Assembly (NCBI RefSeq): GCF_041379945.2
Contig: NZ_JBFTXJ020000004.1
Span: forward strand, 186,001-250,000
From: Aneurinibacillus sp. REN35
Lineage (GTDB): Bacteria > Bacillota > Bacilli > Aneurinibacillales > Aneurinibacillaceae
Direction: 5' to 3'
Length of the DNA: 64,000 nt
This document shows positions 1 to 8,695 of the stretch, piece after piece. The translations under genes were made by a program, and so were the position numbers. Position 1 is the stretch's first letter. Each line of letters opens with the position of its first letter. A model generated the notes under the pieces. The model was given only the letters and a program-made list of their open reading frames with translations, was not told the origin of the DNA and ran no database searches.

Positions 1-807
1 TTCTGTATAAATCCGTACTTTATCCGGACGAATGGCAACAAGAAGCCCGGCCTGAGTCGATACCGTCCGATAAGGGATAAAACGCATTCTCTCAAGCCAT
101 TGATGCTCACACTCCGGAAAGTCAAATGCAGAGACACCGTTCACCATGCCTTCTTTTACTTCGTTGAGCAACACTGCGGGAAGTATTCCTTCCCATACGC
201 TAATTTCCATAATCGTAACGGGAATCCGTGTGATCGGATCAGATAGTTGATTGCCCGTATCTATAAACCCTCGACAAGCAACCGTCTGACCAAAAATATC
301 GACTTCTAATCGAACGTACTGCACATCTACCTGACGATTGGCTCTAAGGCTGTAGTAGCCTTGCCTCGTACACCACCAAATCAGCGGAAAAGCAATAAGC
401 AAAAACAAAAGAGTCGGACTCGCAGCCGACGCTCCTGTGTGGGTAACCACGATGCCATTAACAACTTCACTTCTATCCCCAAGCAGCGTATGGGCAGCAA
501 GTAAGCCTCCCCCAATAAAAAAAGACACGGCATAAAAGACCCCCAGGAGCCGAATAAGATTCCATATTCTTGTCCAGGGAAACGCAAGTACAATCATAAA
601 ACAAGAGAATAATAGCTTCGCCAATAAAGTAAACGCGAAAGATAAGGACGGAAAAAATAGAAAAACAGTATATGTAGCCCCAACTGCTGAAGCAAGGATG
701 AGCCTTCGTTTCCGTAACGGCTGTCGGCATATGTGTCCTGTTAAGAACAACAGCATATAATCAATGACGGCATTTATGAGAAACACAACATCGGCATACA
801 TCGTCAC
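1..807 (-). CDS. spoIIGA: Sigma-E processing peptidase SpoIIGA (partial, C-terminus beyond left edge)
   Basis: Membrane-bound aspartic protease that cleaves pro-sigma-E in the mother cell after septation. The reading frame is open from 807 to base 1 (269 codons) and continues off the window. The N-terminal half is a run of hydrophobic segments (about residues 1-160). The cytosolic half carries the catalytic DTGN motif with Asp183, the position reported for the B. subtilis enzyme. That number holds only with the GTG start at 807, which also sits 12 bases after an AGAAAGGAG ribosome site; the ATG at 801 is the alternative. The gene lies directly downstream of ftsZ, as in B. subtilis, where sigE follows; sigE would be outside the window. 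Family identity is clear from the motif, topology and position. Confidence 0.93.
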   Translation of the reverse strand, partial: MTMYADVVFLINAVIDYMLLFLTGHICRQPLRKRRLILASAVGATYTVFLFFPSLSFAFTLLAKLLFSCFMIVLAFPWTRIWNLIRLLGVFYAVSFFIGGGLLAAHTLLGDRSEVVNGIVVTHTGASAASPTLLFLLIAFPLIWWCTRQGYYSLRANRQVDVQYVRLEVDIFGQTVACRGFIDTGNQLSDPITRIPVTIMEISVWEGILPAVLLNEVKEGMVNGVSAFDFPECEHQWLERMRFIPYRTVSTQAGLLVAIRPDKVRIYTE

Positions 808-886
808 ATCCGCTCTCGATCTCCTTTCTCTATTTTTCCGTGCTCTTATTATCACATAGAAAAAGATGGGAGTGTCCTTAAATCGT

Positions 887-940
887 ATGAAAAATTAAGA
901 CAAAATATGAGAGGAAATTTAGACAGGATATGACAGTAGG
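887..940 (-). promoter_or_regulatory. Candidate Spo0A boxes upstream of spoIIGA
   Basis: Two 21-base near-identical direct repeats (892-912 and 915-935, 17 of 21 matching, 23-base period) each contain TGTCTWA on the minus strand, close to the Spo0A box TGTCGAA. A possible -10 (GATAAT) lies near 848-855. In B. subtilis spoIIG is a Spo0A-activated sigma-A promoter, so the arrangement fits; binding itself is inferred. Confidence 0.5.
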
Positions 941-1033
941 AAGGCAATGAAAATAAGCAGGGATTTGAAAAGCGCTTGCTTATCACGAACGTAAGTTCTA
1001 TAATTAATAGTGAGCGTTTTGCATAAAAAAAGC

Positions 1034-1052
1034 CCTGAGCAATTAGCTCAGG
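1034..1052 (-). terminator. Intrinsic terminator of ftsZ
   Basis: A 7-bp stem CCTGAGC/GCTCAGG with a 5-base loop is followed on the minus strand by GGC and a run of T, 15 bases after the ftsZ stop. It separates the dcw operon from spoIIGA. Confidence 0.85.
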
Positions 1053-1066
1053 ACCTTTATCATTCA

Positions 1067-2245
1067 TTATTTTTTACGTCTGCGGTTACGTAGGAATGTC
1101 GGAATATCTAGGCTGTCAAGTCCATTATTTGTAGAGGCTGGACGTGGTTCTGGACGGGATGTCGGAAGTTGTGGCTCGTCCATCTCCCGCTCTGCATCTA
1201 CTTGAGCACGACGTATCGGTCGAACATTCGGAGAGCCTGCTTGTTTCTCACGTCCCGCATCCATCTGTGGACGACGCGCCGCTTGTTGTTGTGATTCCTC
1301 GAATCCTGTCGCGATTACTGTAACGACAATTTCATCCTTTAGATTCTCATTAATGACAGCACCGAAAATCATATTTACTTCCTCATCTGAGGCAGAAGCC
1401 ACGATGTCAGCGGCTTCGTTTACTTCATAGAGACTTAGGTTCGTGCCGCCTGTAATATTCATCAGTACACCGCGTGCACCATCAATAGACGTCTCAAGCA
1501 ATGGAGAGCAGATTGCTTTTTTGGCTGCTTCTGCTGCCCGGCTTTCACCTGTAGCAATCCCAATTCCCATCAATGCCGAGCCTCGCTCCGTCATGATTGT
1601 CTTCACGTCAGCAAAATCCAAGTTGATAAGGCCAGGTACCGCAATGAGGTCAGAGATACCTTGCACACCTTGGCGAAGCACATTATCTGCTTCACGGAAC
1701 GCTTCAAGCATTGGAGTATTCTTATCAACGATTTCTAATAGTCGATCGTTTGGAATAACGATGAGCGTATCAACTTTCTCCTTTAAAGCGCAGATTCCTT
1801 GCTCAGCCTGCAGTTGACGCTTACGTCCTTCAAATGTGAATGGGCGGGTTACTACGCCGACTGTTAACGCTCCGATTTCCTTTGCAATTTCCGCAATAAC
1901 AGGGGCTGCACCAGTTCCCGTTCCACCACCCATACCGGCAGTAACAAAAACAAGATCAGCACCGCGAAGAGCCTGCTCAATATGTTCACGGCTCTCTTCC
2001 GCTGCCTTCTTACCTACGTCAGGATTTGCACCTGCACCTAATCCGCGTGTCAGCTTCGCACCAATCTGCAGCTTATGCTGTGCTTTTGACAAATTCAGCG
2101 CTTGATAGTCCGTGTTGACAGCGATAAATTCTACACCTTGAATCCCGCCCTCAATCATGCGGTTTACAGCGTTACTTCCGCCGCCACCTACACCGATCAC
2201 CTTTATCTGCGCTAATGTATCCATTTCCAAGTCGAATTCCAACAT
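1067..2245 (-). CDS. ftsZ: Cell division protein FtsZ
   Basis: Tubulin-like GTPase that polymerises into the Z ring and recruits the divisome. The 392-residue protein has the GTP-binding N-terminus ([13 protein letters not shown] near 18-30), the tubulin signature GGGTGTG at 106-112 and the T7-loop region [12 protein letters not shown] variable linker follows, ending in the conserved C-terminal peptide [13 protein letters not shown] (380-392) that binds FtsA and other partners. The ATG at 2245 is preceded by a GGGGGA ribosome site. It is the last gene of the dcw operon, 35 bp after ftsA, with a terminator just beyond the stop. Length and all motifs are typical. Confidence 0.99.
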   Translation of the reverse strand: MLEFDLEMDTLAQIKVIGVGGGGSNAVNRMIEGGIQGVEFIAVNTDYQALNLSKAQHKLQIGAKLTRGLGAGANPDVGKKAAEESREHIEQALRGADLVFVTAGMGGGTGTGAAPVIAEIAKEIGALTVGVVTRPFTFEGRKRQLQAEQGICALKEKVDTLIVIPNDRLLEIVDKNTPMLEAFREADNVLRQGVQGISDLIAVPGLINLDFADVKTIMTERGSALMGIGIATGESRAAEAAKKAICSPLLETSIDGARGVLMNITGGTNLSLYEVNEAADIVASASDEEVNMIFGAVINENLKDEIVVTVIATGFEESQQQAARRPQMDAGREKQAGSPNVRPIRRAQVDAEREMDEPQLPTSRPEPRPASTNNGLDSLDIPTFLRNRRRKK

Positions 2246-2280
2246 GTATTTAAGTCCCCCTCACTTATCATGCAAACAGT

Positions 2281-3561
2281 CTAAATAAATTCGCTAAACC
2301 ATTCTTTGACCTTTTTGATGACGCCGCCCTGCTCCTTTGGCGCTTTAGCTGCCTTTGGTGCAGAGTTATTCGGTTTTCGGTTACTCTTTGGTTGAGGTTG
2401 TTTTGCTTCTGCCTGCTGCGGCATTTGGTTCATATAATACTTGGAAGCATACTTAATTAAACCGACTCCTGTCGTATATGCCGGATCACGCACACCGATA
2501 TAATCAGGTATGGCAATCCGCACAGGCGCCTGCAATTCAAAACGCCCTAACTCCAGCAGACCAGGGATATTAGCAACGCCTCCAGTTAGAACAAAGCCGT
2601 TCGGAATATCTGTATCATAACCGAGAAGGTGAAGCTCATCTTCTATCAAATTAAAGATTTCTGCCGCACGGGGCTCAATGATATTGGCTAATTCAACCTG
2701 GGTAAATTCCTTCTCCACATCGCTTCCGATTCGCTTAACCAAGAAATGCTCATCTTCACTTGCTTCTTCAACTAATGCACAGCCGCTGTTTAATTGAATC
2801 TGCTTTGCTTCTTCCGTAGTTGTCCGAAGTCCGATTGCGATATCATTCGTAATATAATCGCCACCAATCGGCAGCACAGAAAACGCGCTCAACGTGCCCA
2901 TCTCAAAAACAGACACCGTGGTGGAGCCGGCGCCAATATCAACAAGCACTACACCTAAGTTTTTTTCATCCTTCGTCAATGCAATTTCACTGGATGCAAG
3001 CGGCATAAGATACATCCCAACAATAGACAGACCTGCCCGTTCTATGCAGCGCGCTAAATTATGTATGACAGTCTTGGCTCCTGTAATGATTGTACCTTCC
3101 ATTTCGAGACGAACGCCCATCATACCTCTCGGATCGCTAATCTCTCCTAGGCCATCAACAATATATTGAACGGGAACCACGTCGATAATCTCTCTCTCTG
3201 GGGGAATGGCAATGACCTGTGCGGCTTTCATAACGCGCTCGATATCTTCATCTGCAATTTCCCGATTCTCGCTGGATACAGCAACAACTCCATGGCTTGA
3301 TTGAAGCTGGATGTGATTACCAGAAATCCCTACTATCACATGGCGAATTGGCAGGTCAACCATCCGCTCCGCTTTTTCTACAGCTTGCCGAATCGATTGC
3401 ACTGTTTCATCAATATCAACGATAGCGCCCTTCTTAATTCCTTGCGAATCCGCTGTACCGACCCCAATAACGTTGATGGTTCCGCTGTTAATCTCTCCAA
3501 TGATCACTCTGACTTTGGATGTACCAATATCTAAGCTGACTATATATTCACTGTTGTTCAA
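2281..3561 (-). CDS. ftsA: Cell division protein FtsA
   Basis: Actin-like ATPase that tethers FtsZ to the membrane. The phosphate-1 loop SLDIGTSKV stands near residues 9-17, and the later ATPase motifs (VDIGAGSTTV, LTGGVANIPG) are intact. The last 15 residues (GGVIKKVKEWFSEFI) form the amphipathic membrane-targeting helix. I chose the TTG at 3561 (426 aa). It lies 8 bases after AGGAGG and gives the N-terminus LNNSEYIVSLDIGTS, matching B. subtilis FtsA. The GTG at 3570 overlaps the ribosome site itself. The gene precedes ftsZ by 35 bp, so the two are almost certainly co-transcribed. Confidence 0.98.
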   Translation of the reverse strand: MNNSEYIVSLDIGTSKVRVIIGEINSGTINVIGVGTADSQGIKKGAIVDIDETVQSIRQAVEKAERMVDLPIRHVIVGISGNHIQLQSSHGVVAVSSENREIADEDIERVMKAAQVIAIPPEREIIDVVPVQYIVDGLGEISDPRGMMGVRLEMEGTIITGAKTVIHNLARCIERAGLSIVGMYLMPLASSEIALTKDEKNLGVVLVDIGAGSTTVSVFEMGTLSAFSVLPIGGDYITNDIAIGLRTTTEEAKQIQLNSGCALVEEASEDEHFLVKRIGSDVEKEFTQVELANIIEPRAAEIFNLIEDELHLLGYDTDIPNGFVLTGGVANIPGLLELGRFELQAPVRIAIPDYIGVRDPAYTTGVGLIKYASKYYMNQMPQQAEAKQPQPKSNRKPNNSAPKAAKAPKEQGGVIKKVKEWFSEFI

Positions 3562-3682
3562 GTTTGGCACCTCCTCTTTGTTTTATTTTGTAATACAGCA
3601 CGAAAAATGATCTACTTTATTAACTTCCACGTCATGCGGTATTTCCCTTTTTTTCACCAAGAAAATTTATAAAAAATATGCG

Positions 3683-4045
3683 CTACATCAGCGTTTTTTC
3701 TTCTTTATCCGGGAACCAACGTCCGATAAGGATACGGCGCATGACAGCGATGTTGTTAAATAGGCGAACACCAAACGCGAAGATCGCCGCCAAATATAAA
3801 TCGACACCCATATAAACACCAAGAAATGCAAGTCCTGCAGCTAACAGCGTATTAAAGAAGAATCCTGACATAAACACTTTAATGTCAAAGTGGTTCTCTA
3901 AATGCGCCCGCAAGCCCCCAAAAATTGTGTCTAAGGCAGCCAGTACAGCAATGGAAAGATAGCTGCTGTATTGTTCAGGAACACGAAATTCAAAAGAAAA
4001 GCCAAGAATTACACCGATAATCAACCCAATGACAGGTAGCCACAT
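3683..4045 (-). CDS. sbp: Small basic membrane protein (Sbp, DUF1290)
   Basis: A 120-residue integral membrane protein of the DUF1290 small-basic-protein family, found between the DUF881 genes and ftsA in many Bacillales. Three or four hydrophobic segments are visible (residues 1-20, 30-45, 55-75, 80-95). The family signature IAVLAALDTIFGGLRAHLE is present, and the C-terminus is basic. The ATG at 4045 is only 4 bp after the preceding DUF881 gene, indicating coupling. No biochemical role is established. A further 112-bp gap before ftsA may leave room for a separate promoter, but I see none with good boxes. Confidence 0.9.
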   Translation of the reverse strand: MWLPVIGLIIGVILGFSFEFRVPEQYSSYLSIAVLAALDTIFGGLRAHLENHFDIKVFMSGFFFNTLLAAGLAFLGVYMGVDLYLAAIFAFGVRLFNNIAVMRRILIGRWFPDKEEKTLM

Positions 4046-4049
4046 CCGC

Positions 4050-4781
4050 TTACGACGCTCCTTTTTGCTCCAGAGGCTTCATATACTTCACTCTTCCTGT
4101 CCCCTGATGAGCAGGCACAGTGACGCCTTCCGACTTCTGGATTGAAAATTTCTTATTCAAAAAATGGAACCAATCCTCCATTGATTCTCGATCAGAACCC
4201 GGTAACCGCAAAGCCGCTTCAAGACTTTGTGGCTCACCAATTGCTTTTACGATATACGGCATCTCAATGGGGGTTGTATCTACTTGAATGCCTTCACCCA
4301 CAATGCGAATTGAGCTGTTGACAATCAAACGGTTGCCATTAATCGAGATGGCTTTGGCGCCATTGGCAAATAGAAGGCTCGTCAGATCGGTTAAATCCTG
4401 ATCAATTACAGGCGATTGCAGTTTATCCTGTCCGGGTGCAGACGGATCGTCTTCGATCATGATAATAATCCCCGGACCTGTTACTTCAGCAAATCCGTTT
4501 TCCTTTTTGATACGTGTTAGCTCTTCTTGAATGACGGATGGCCCTCCACCTTCATTGATCGATGTCTCATATTCACTTAATAATTTCTCGTGCTTGGATA
4601 TATCATTCAGCAATGTCTGATGACGCTCCATTTCTTTTTGCACATTTTGCCGCAGTTGAAACATATCCTTCCGTTCCGTGGCAACAGCTGGCTGATTGGA
4701 ACGAAATTGGAGCGTCAACATGAACCCAATGATAATGCTTATGGCGGTTATTATGAATGGGACCTGCCGATTATTTTTCAT
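4050..4781 (-). CDS. DUF881 family protein (YlxX-like)
   Basis: A 243-residue protein with one N-terminal membrane anchor (residues 8-25), a coiled coil (about 35-95) and a DUF881 domain to about 225. The domain contains the characteristic GPGIIIMIEDD and LVNELFANGAKAISINGNRL-type segment. It is the second of two adjacent DUF881 paralogues between divIB and sbp. B. subtilis has the same pair (ylxW, ylxX), and which copy is orthologous to which rests only on order. Function is unknown; topology suggests an extracytoplasmic domain at the division site. It is the downstream partner of the copy at 4806-5561, 24 bp away. Confidence 0.88.
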   Translation of the reverse strand: MKNNRQVPFIITAISIIIGFMLTLQFRSNQPAVATERKDMFQLRQNVQKEMERHQTLLNDISKHEKLLSEYETSINEGGGPSVIQEELTRIKKENGFAEVTGPGIIIMIEDDPSAPGQDKLQSPVIDQDLTDLTSLLFANGAKAISINGNRLIVNSSIRIVGEGIQVDTTPIEMPYIVKAIGEPQSLEAALRLPGSDRESMEDWFHFLNKKFSIQKSEGVTVPAHQGTGRVKYMKPLEQKGAS

Positions 4782-4805
4782 CTTCGTATCGCATCCTCAC
4801 TACGT

Positions 4806-5561
4806 CTATCCATAAATCTTCCGCAGGCTGCTGCCTACCTTTGTCTGTGTTTCCCCAACATACGCTGGCAACTCAATCTGATCAGAACCTTTAATAGAGA
4901 TTTCTAGGGTCCGCTGTTTTAATATATCAATCACACCGCCAGGCAAACGCAAGGCCGATAGAAGGGTTTCTTTATCGCCAATCGCCTGAATAACGAATGG
5001 TGGCGCAAGCTTCGTATCATTAACAATAACAGTTGGACCAACACAGCGAACGCTTGACCCTCCCACAAGCCGCTGCCCATTAACAGAGACGCCCTCTGCT
5101 CCGGAAGCGAACAGTTCATTAACTACATCACGTATGTTCTGATCATGCACAATTCCTTCAGCCACATCATCAAATGAACGAGCGGTCTTGCTATCCTCTA
5201 GCGTCACAGTAACGCCTGTACCAACCACAGGAATCAATCCTGCCTTCATCCGAAGCTCTTCTAATTCACCGATTACCTGCTTCGACACGGCTTGACGCTC
5301 AGACAATTCCTTTTCTTTTTTATTGACTTCCATCCGCAATGTTGCTAGCTGTTTTTCCAGCTTCTCATTCGTTTCCTTCTCATCGATCAGCTTATCATTT
5401 AGCTTTACTTTCTTTTCCCATTCGCTGTCATCTATGGCGGAAGGAATATTCCCTGACCCTTCCATCGTCAACTGCATCGAATAAGCAACAATAAACCCAA
5501 ATACCAACAACACAAGCGTTAAATACACATGGATTTTTCGAACCTTAAGATTGTTTTTCAT
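4806..5561 (-). CDS. DUF881 family protein (YlxW-like)
   Basis: A 251-residue protein with an N-terminal transmembrane helix (about 10-30), a charged coiled coil (about 45-105) and a DUF881 domain containing VGTGVTVTLEDS and an NELFASGAEGVSVNGQRLV block. I chose the ATG at 5561, which overlaps the end of divIB by 17 bp. A longer TTG reading at 5591 has a reasonable AGAGGTG site inside divIB but adds residues before the anchor not expected for the family, so the start is not certain. It is a paralogue of the next gene, with the same topology and unknown function, and is co-transcribed with divIB. Confidence 0.86.
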   Translation of the reverse strand: MKNNLKVRKIHVYLTLVLLVFGFIVAYSMQLTMEGSGNIPSAIDDSEWEKKVKLNDKLIDEKETNEKLEKQLATLRMEVNKKEKELSERQAVSKQVIGELEELRMKAGLIPVVGTGVTVTLEDSKTARSFDDVAEGIVHDQNIRDVVNELFASGAEGVSVNGQRLVGGSSVRCVGPTVIVNDTKLAPPFVIQAIGDKETLLSALRLPGGVIDILKQRTLEISIKGSDQIELPAYVGETQTKVGSSLRKIYG

Positions 5562-6318
5562 TGTTTGCCGGCTGCTGCTTATACGGCGCAAACCATTTCA
5601 CCTCTGATAAGTTGATGATCCCTTCTGTCTTTCCTTCCTGTTTCAAACTCTGAACAAATGACGGATACCATGCCATGTTATCGGCAAAATTCTGGATGGT
5701 TGTATGTACTTCAAATCCATCTTTCATAAACAAGACAAGTCTTTCAGGATTGTTGGCGGCTGGTTCATGCCTAATCTCAGAAATTTGCTGACGAATGCCC
5801 GGATCTACCTTATCCAACTGCGCAGCGAATTTAGGCAGCAGTTGATCAATCTCCCAGCGCCGGATAATCGGCTTGTCCACTGAACCATCACCAGACGGAT
5901 ACTGCTTTAGAATTCCGCCTTTGTCCGTAACCGGATAAAGAGCACCCTGACTATTCATCCATAATGCCACACGTGGGCGCTCCTTGACTGCGAGTTCGAC
6001 TTTACCCGGAAATGTCTTGCGTACGTCCACGCGCTCAATAGCTGGGAGAGCAGTGATAATAGACTCCTCTACCTTCGCTTTATTGACAAACAAATACTGC
6101 ATATCAAAGGTAAGTCGGGATTGTGTAATAATCTCTTCAGCAGGCACAAGCTTCGCCCCTGTTACAGAAATGTCCTGTACTCTGCTAATGGATGATTGAA
6201 AGAATAGCACCACTAGCAAAATGATAAAAAACAACAGCATGAGCAACAACAGTTGCCGATTCGTCTTCTTCTTCCGGTCCTCTTTCCGTAAACGCGGGAT
6301 TTTCTCTATATTGGCCAT
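5545..6318 (-). CDS. divIB: Cell division protein DivIB/FtsQ
   Basis: Single-pass divisome protein that bridges early and late division proteins, with a short basic cytoplasmic tail (KKKTNRQ), one membrane helix (about 24-42) and an extracellular POTRA domain. The POTRA start is recognisable in SRVQDISVTGAKLV with following FDMQYLFVN, then the FtsQ/beta domain containing VKERPRVALW. The length of 257 aa is normal for Bacillales. The ATG at 6318 follows a GGAGGAA site. A terminator-like hairpin lies between it and murA, so divIB may also have its own promoter. Confidence 0.95.
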   Translation of the reverse strand: MANIEKIPRLRKEDRKKKTNRQLLLLMLLFFIILLVVLFFQSSISRVQDISVTGAKLVPAEEIITQSRLTFDMQYLFVNKAKVEESIITALPAIERVDVRKTFPGKVELAVKERPRVALWMNSQGALYPVTDKGGILKQYPSGDGSVDKPIIRRWEIDQLLPKFAAQLDKVDPGIRQQISEIRHEPAANNPERLVLFMKDGFEVHTTIQNFADNMAWYPSFVQSLKQEGKTEGIINLSEVKWFAPYKQQPANNEKQS

Positions 6319-6356
6319 TCCGCATTCCTCCGCTTATACAACCTATAAACTTACAA

Positions 6357-6382
6357 AAGCGGCATACTCTCATATGCCGCTT
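6357..6382 (-). terminator. Hairpin between murA and divIB
   Basis: A perfect 10-bp stem AAGCGGCATA/TATGCCGCTT with a 6-base loop is followed on the minus strand by TTGT rather than a long T tract. It could attenuate rather than fully stop transcription from murA. Confidence 0.55.
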
Positions 6383-6421
6383 CACCTGCACAAACTTATG
6401 CTTAATGGAAAGTAGTGTGCG

Positions 6422-7675
6422 CTACTGTACTCTTCGAATACGTGCGCCCAAACTTGCAAGCTGCTCTTCAATCCGGTCATATCCCCGATCGATATGGCAC
6501 GCCTGCATCACTCTCGTCTCTCCTTCCGCAGCAAGGCCGGCAATAATTAATGCAGCACCCGCTCGTAAATCAGTCGCTTCTACTACCGCGCCAGACAGAT
6601 GCGGTACCCCGCGAATAAAAGCGGTGTTTAAATCCACATACACATCAGCGCCCAATCGGCATAACTCGTTCACATGCCTGAATCTTCCGTCAAATACTGT
6701 CTCTTTCATAATGCTACAACCTTCTGCAAGCGAAAGAAAAGCCATCATCTGTGACTGCATATCCGTCGGAAATCCCGGATAGGGAGCCGTCATAATGCGG
6801 TCAATAGCACGAATTGGGCCGTCTGCCCTTATCGTAATTATATCACGCCCATGGTCGATTTCAACACCACATTGCTTAACAACATCTAATAAAGCAACCA
6901 TATGCATCGGATTGACATTTCGCAGTGTAACGTTTCCCTGAGTGATCGCTGCTGCTAGCATCATCGTACCCGTAACGATCCGATCAGGGATGACTTGATA
7001 CTCCGCTGCGGTAAGAGACGTAACCCCCTGTATAATAATTCGATCCGTTCCAGCTCCGCGTACCTTGGCCCCCAAACAGTTAAGGAAATTCTGCAAATCA
7101 ACAATCTCCGGCTCACGGGCCGCATTGGACAGAATGGTCTCTCCGTCAGCTAATACAGCCGCCAGCATGATATTCTCTGTGGCTCCCACACTCGGGTAAT
7201 CCAAAAAAATCATGCCGCCAGTAAGCTGCTTGGCTGTACAGCGAATGCCCCCATCTTGCATTGTTATTGTCGCACCAAGTGATTCCAAACCTTTAAAATG
7301 CAGATTTATGCGCCTCTCTCCGATTGCACAACCGCCCGGACGGGTCAACGTCACTTCACCAAAGCGCGCAAGCAGCGGTCCCATCAGAAAAATAGAAGAA
7401 CGCATCTGGCCCATTAAATCCTCCGGCACCGTTGTAGCGGACAGCGCCGTTGTATCCACATGTACCGTTGTTCCCTCGTGCGAACATGTGGCTCCAAGCT
7501 CCGTGAGGATTTTGAGCATGACATCAATATCAGAGAGACGGGGTACATCGTAGATGGTATAGGCTCCCCCGGTAAGCACGGTAGCCGCCAAAATGGGAAG
7601 TGCCGCGTTTTTTGCGCCTTGAATGCGCAGCTCACCTGAAAGCGGGGTTCCTCCCTCAATCACGAATGACTCCAA
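6422..7675 (-). CDS. murA: UDP-N-acetylglucosamine 1-carboxyvinyltransferase MurA
   Basis: Cytoplasmic enzyme that transfers enolpyruvate from PEP to UDP-GlcNAc, the first committed step of peptidoglycan synthesis and the fosfomycin target. The 417-residue protein starts with the signature IQGAKNAALPILAA (18-31) and has the catalytic Cys116 in RPGGCAIGERR, so it should be fosfomycin-sensitive in principle. Later repeats of the inside-out alpha/beta barrel are present (PGFPTDMQSQMMAFL near 290). Bacilli usually carry two MurA paralogues; this one sits in dcw between murB and divIB. Start ATG at 7675, 15 bp after murB. Confidence 0.97.
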   Translation of the reverse strand: MESFVIEGGTPLSGELRIQGAKNAALPILAATVLTGGAYTIYDVPRLSDIDVMLKILTELGATCSHEGTTVHVDTTALSATTVPEDLMGQMRSSIFLMGPLLARFGEVTLTRPGGCAIGERRINLHFKGLESLGATITMQDGGIRCTAKQLTGGMIFLDYPSVGATENIMLAAVLADGETILSNAAREPEIVDLQNFLNCLGAKVRGAGTDRIIIQGVTSLTAAEYQVIPDRIVTGTMMLAAAITQGNVTLRNVNPMHMVALLDVVKQCGVEIDHGRDIITIRADGPIRAIDRIMTAPYPGFPTDMQSQMMAFLSLAEGCSIMKETVFDGRFRHVNELCRLGADVYVDLNTAFIRGVPHLSGAVVEATDLRAGAALIIAGLAAEGETRVMQACHIDRGYDRIEEQLASLGARIRRVQ

Positions 7676-7689
7676 GATTTCACCTCCGT

Positions 7690-8598
7690 TTACCCCTCGC
7701 CCACCACCAATACTTCTGGAACAAGCTGAACATGGTATTGTTCATGAATGATCTTCATCACTTTTTCCATAAGGTCGAGGACATCTTGAGCTGTCGCATT
7801 CCCACGATTCACGATGAAATTGGCATGCTTCTCTGAGATTTGGGCACCGCCCACCGTAAGCCCTTTAAGTCCCGCGCTTTCGATAAGACGTCCTGCATGA
7901 TCACCTGGAGGGTTGCGGAATACGCTTCCTGCACACGGCATAGACAATGGCTGTGTCTGACGCCGCCGGTCTTTATACGCAGCCATATGGCGAGCAATCT
8001 CCTTGCGGTCACCAGGTTTTAGCGTAAATACCGCACTTACTACAATCCCTCTTTGCTCCTTCTGCAATATGGACGTACGATAGCCAAATCTAAGGTCTTC
8101 AGAAGATAGGTGTACCAACTCTCCGTTTTCGAGTAACACTTCAGCCGATGTAAGAATGCGTGAAACATCAGAGCTGTGCGCACCTGCATTCATATAAACT
8201 GCGCCACCTACTGTACCTGGAATACCGCCTGCGAATTCAAGCCCGGTCAATCCCTCTTTCCCGGCCATTACCGCTAATCGTATAAACGAATAGCCAGCAC
8301 CCACCTGTACCTCTTCCCCGTTGAAGGTAAGGTGATCAAATCCATCAGCCAGTTTAAACAAAACGCCGCGGATTCCTCCATCCCGCACAAGCATGTTCGA
8401 GCCTCTGCCCAGCACCTGCCAGGGCACCCCATGCTTATGAACAAGCTTCATACTGTGAGCTAGCGCCAATTTATCAGTCGGTTCAATGAGAATGTCTGCC
8501 GGCCCGCCAATCTTCCATGTTGTGTGATTAGCCAGCGGTTCATTAACAAGCACTGCTCCGATATTGGCTTCTTTTAGCTCTGCAATCAGCTTCTGCAT
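7690..8598 (-). CDS. murB: UDP-N-acetylenolpyruvoylglucosamine reductase MurB
   Basis: FAD-dependent reductase that uses NADPH to turn UDP-GlcNAc-enolpyruvate into UDP-MurNAc. The 302-residue protein has the FAD-binding GRGSN (64-68) and GIPGTVGGAVYMNAGAH. The C-terminal substrate domain of the type II (short) MurB carries the catalytic serine in CAGSVFRNP and a late glutamate in PEVLVVG. The ATG at 8598 is preceded by GAGGAGG. A longer frame back to 8652 lacks a ribosome site. It sits between murG and murA with short spacing, as in B. subtilis. Confidence 0.96.
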   Translation of the reverse strand: MQKLIAELKEANIGAVLVNEPLANHTTWKIGGPADILIEPTDKLALAHSMKLVHKHGVPWQVLGRGSNMLVRDGGIRGVLFKLADGFDHLTFNGEEVQVGAGYSFIRLAVMAGKEGLTGLEFAGGIPGTVGGAVYMNAGAHSSDVSRILTSAEVLLENGELVHLSSEDLRFGYRTSILQKEQRGIVVSAVFTLKPGDRKEIARHMAAYKDRRRQTQPLSMPCAGSVFRNPPGDHAGRLIESAGLKGLTVGGAQISEKHANFIVNRGNATAQDVLDLMEKVMKIIHEQYHVQLVPEVLVVGEG

Positions 8599-8695
8599 AT
8601 ATAGAACCTCCTCTATGAATCCCTGCCCAGTACGCGTCGCTTCTATGGTCACGCGCCTAGGATAATGTATGCTCGCCCCGCCTACTGTGTTACAG

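Noticed and set aside
381-730. Short open frames inside spoIIGA
   Set aside because: They lie in other frames than the continuous SpoIIGA frame, which runs from 807 to the window edge and has the DTGN motif.
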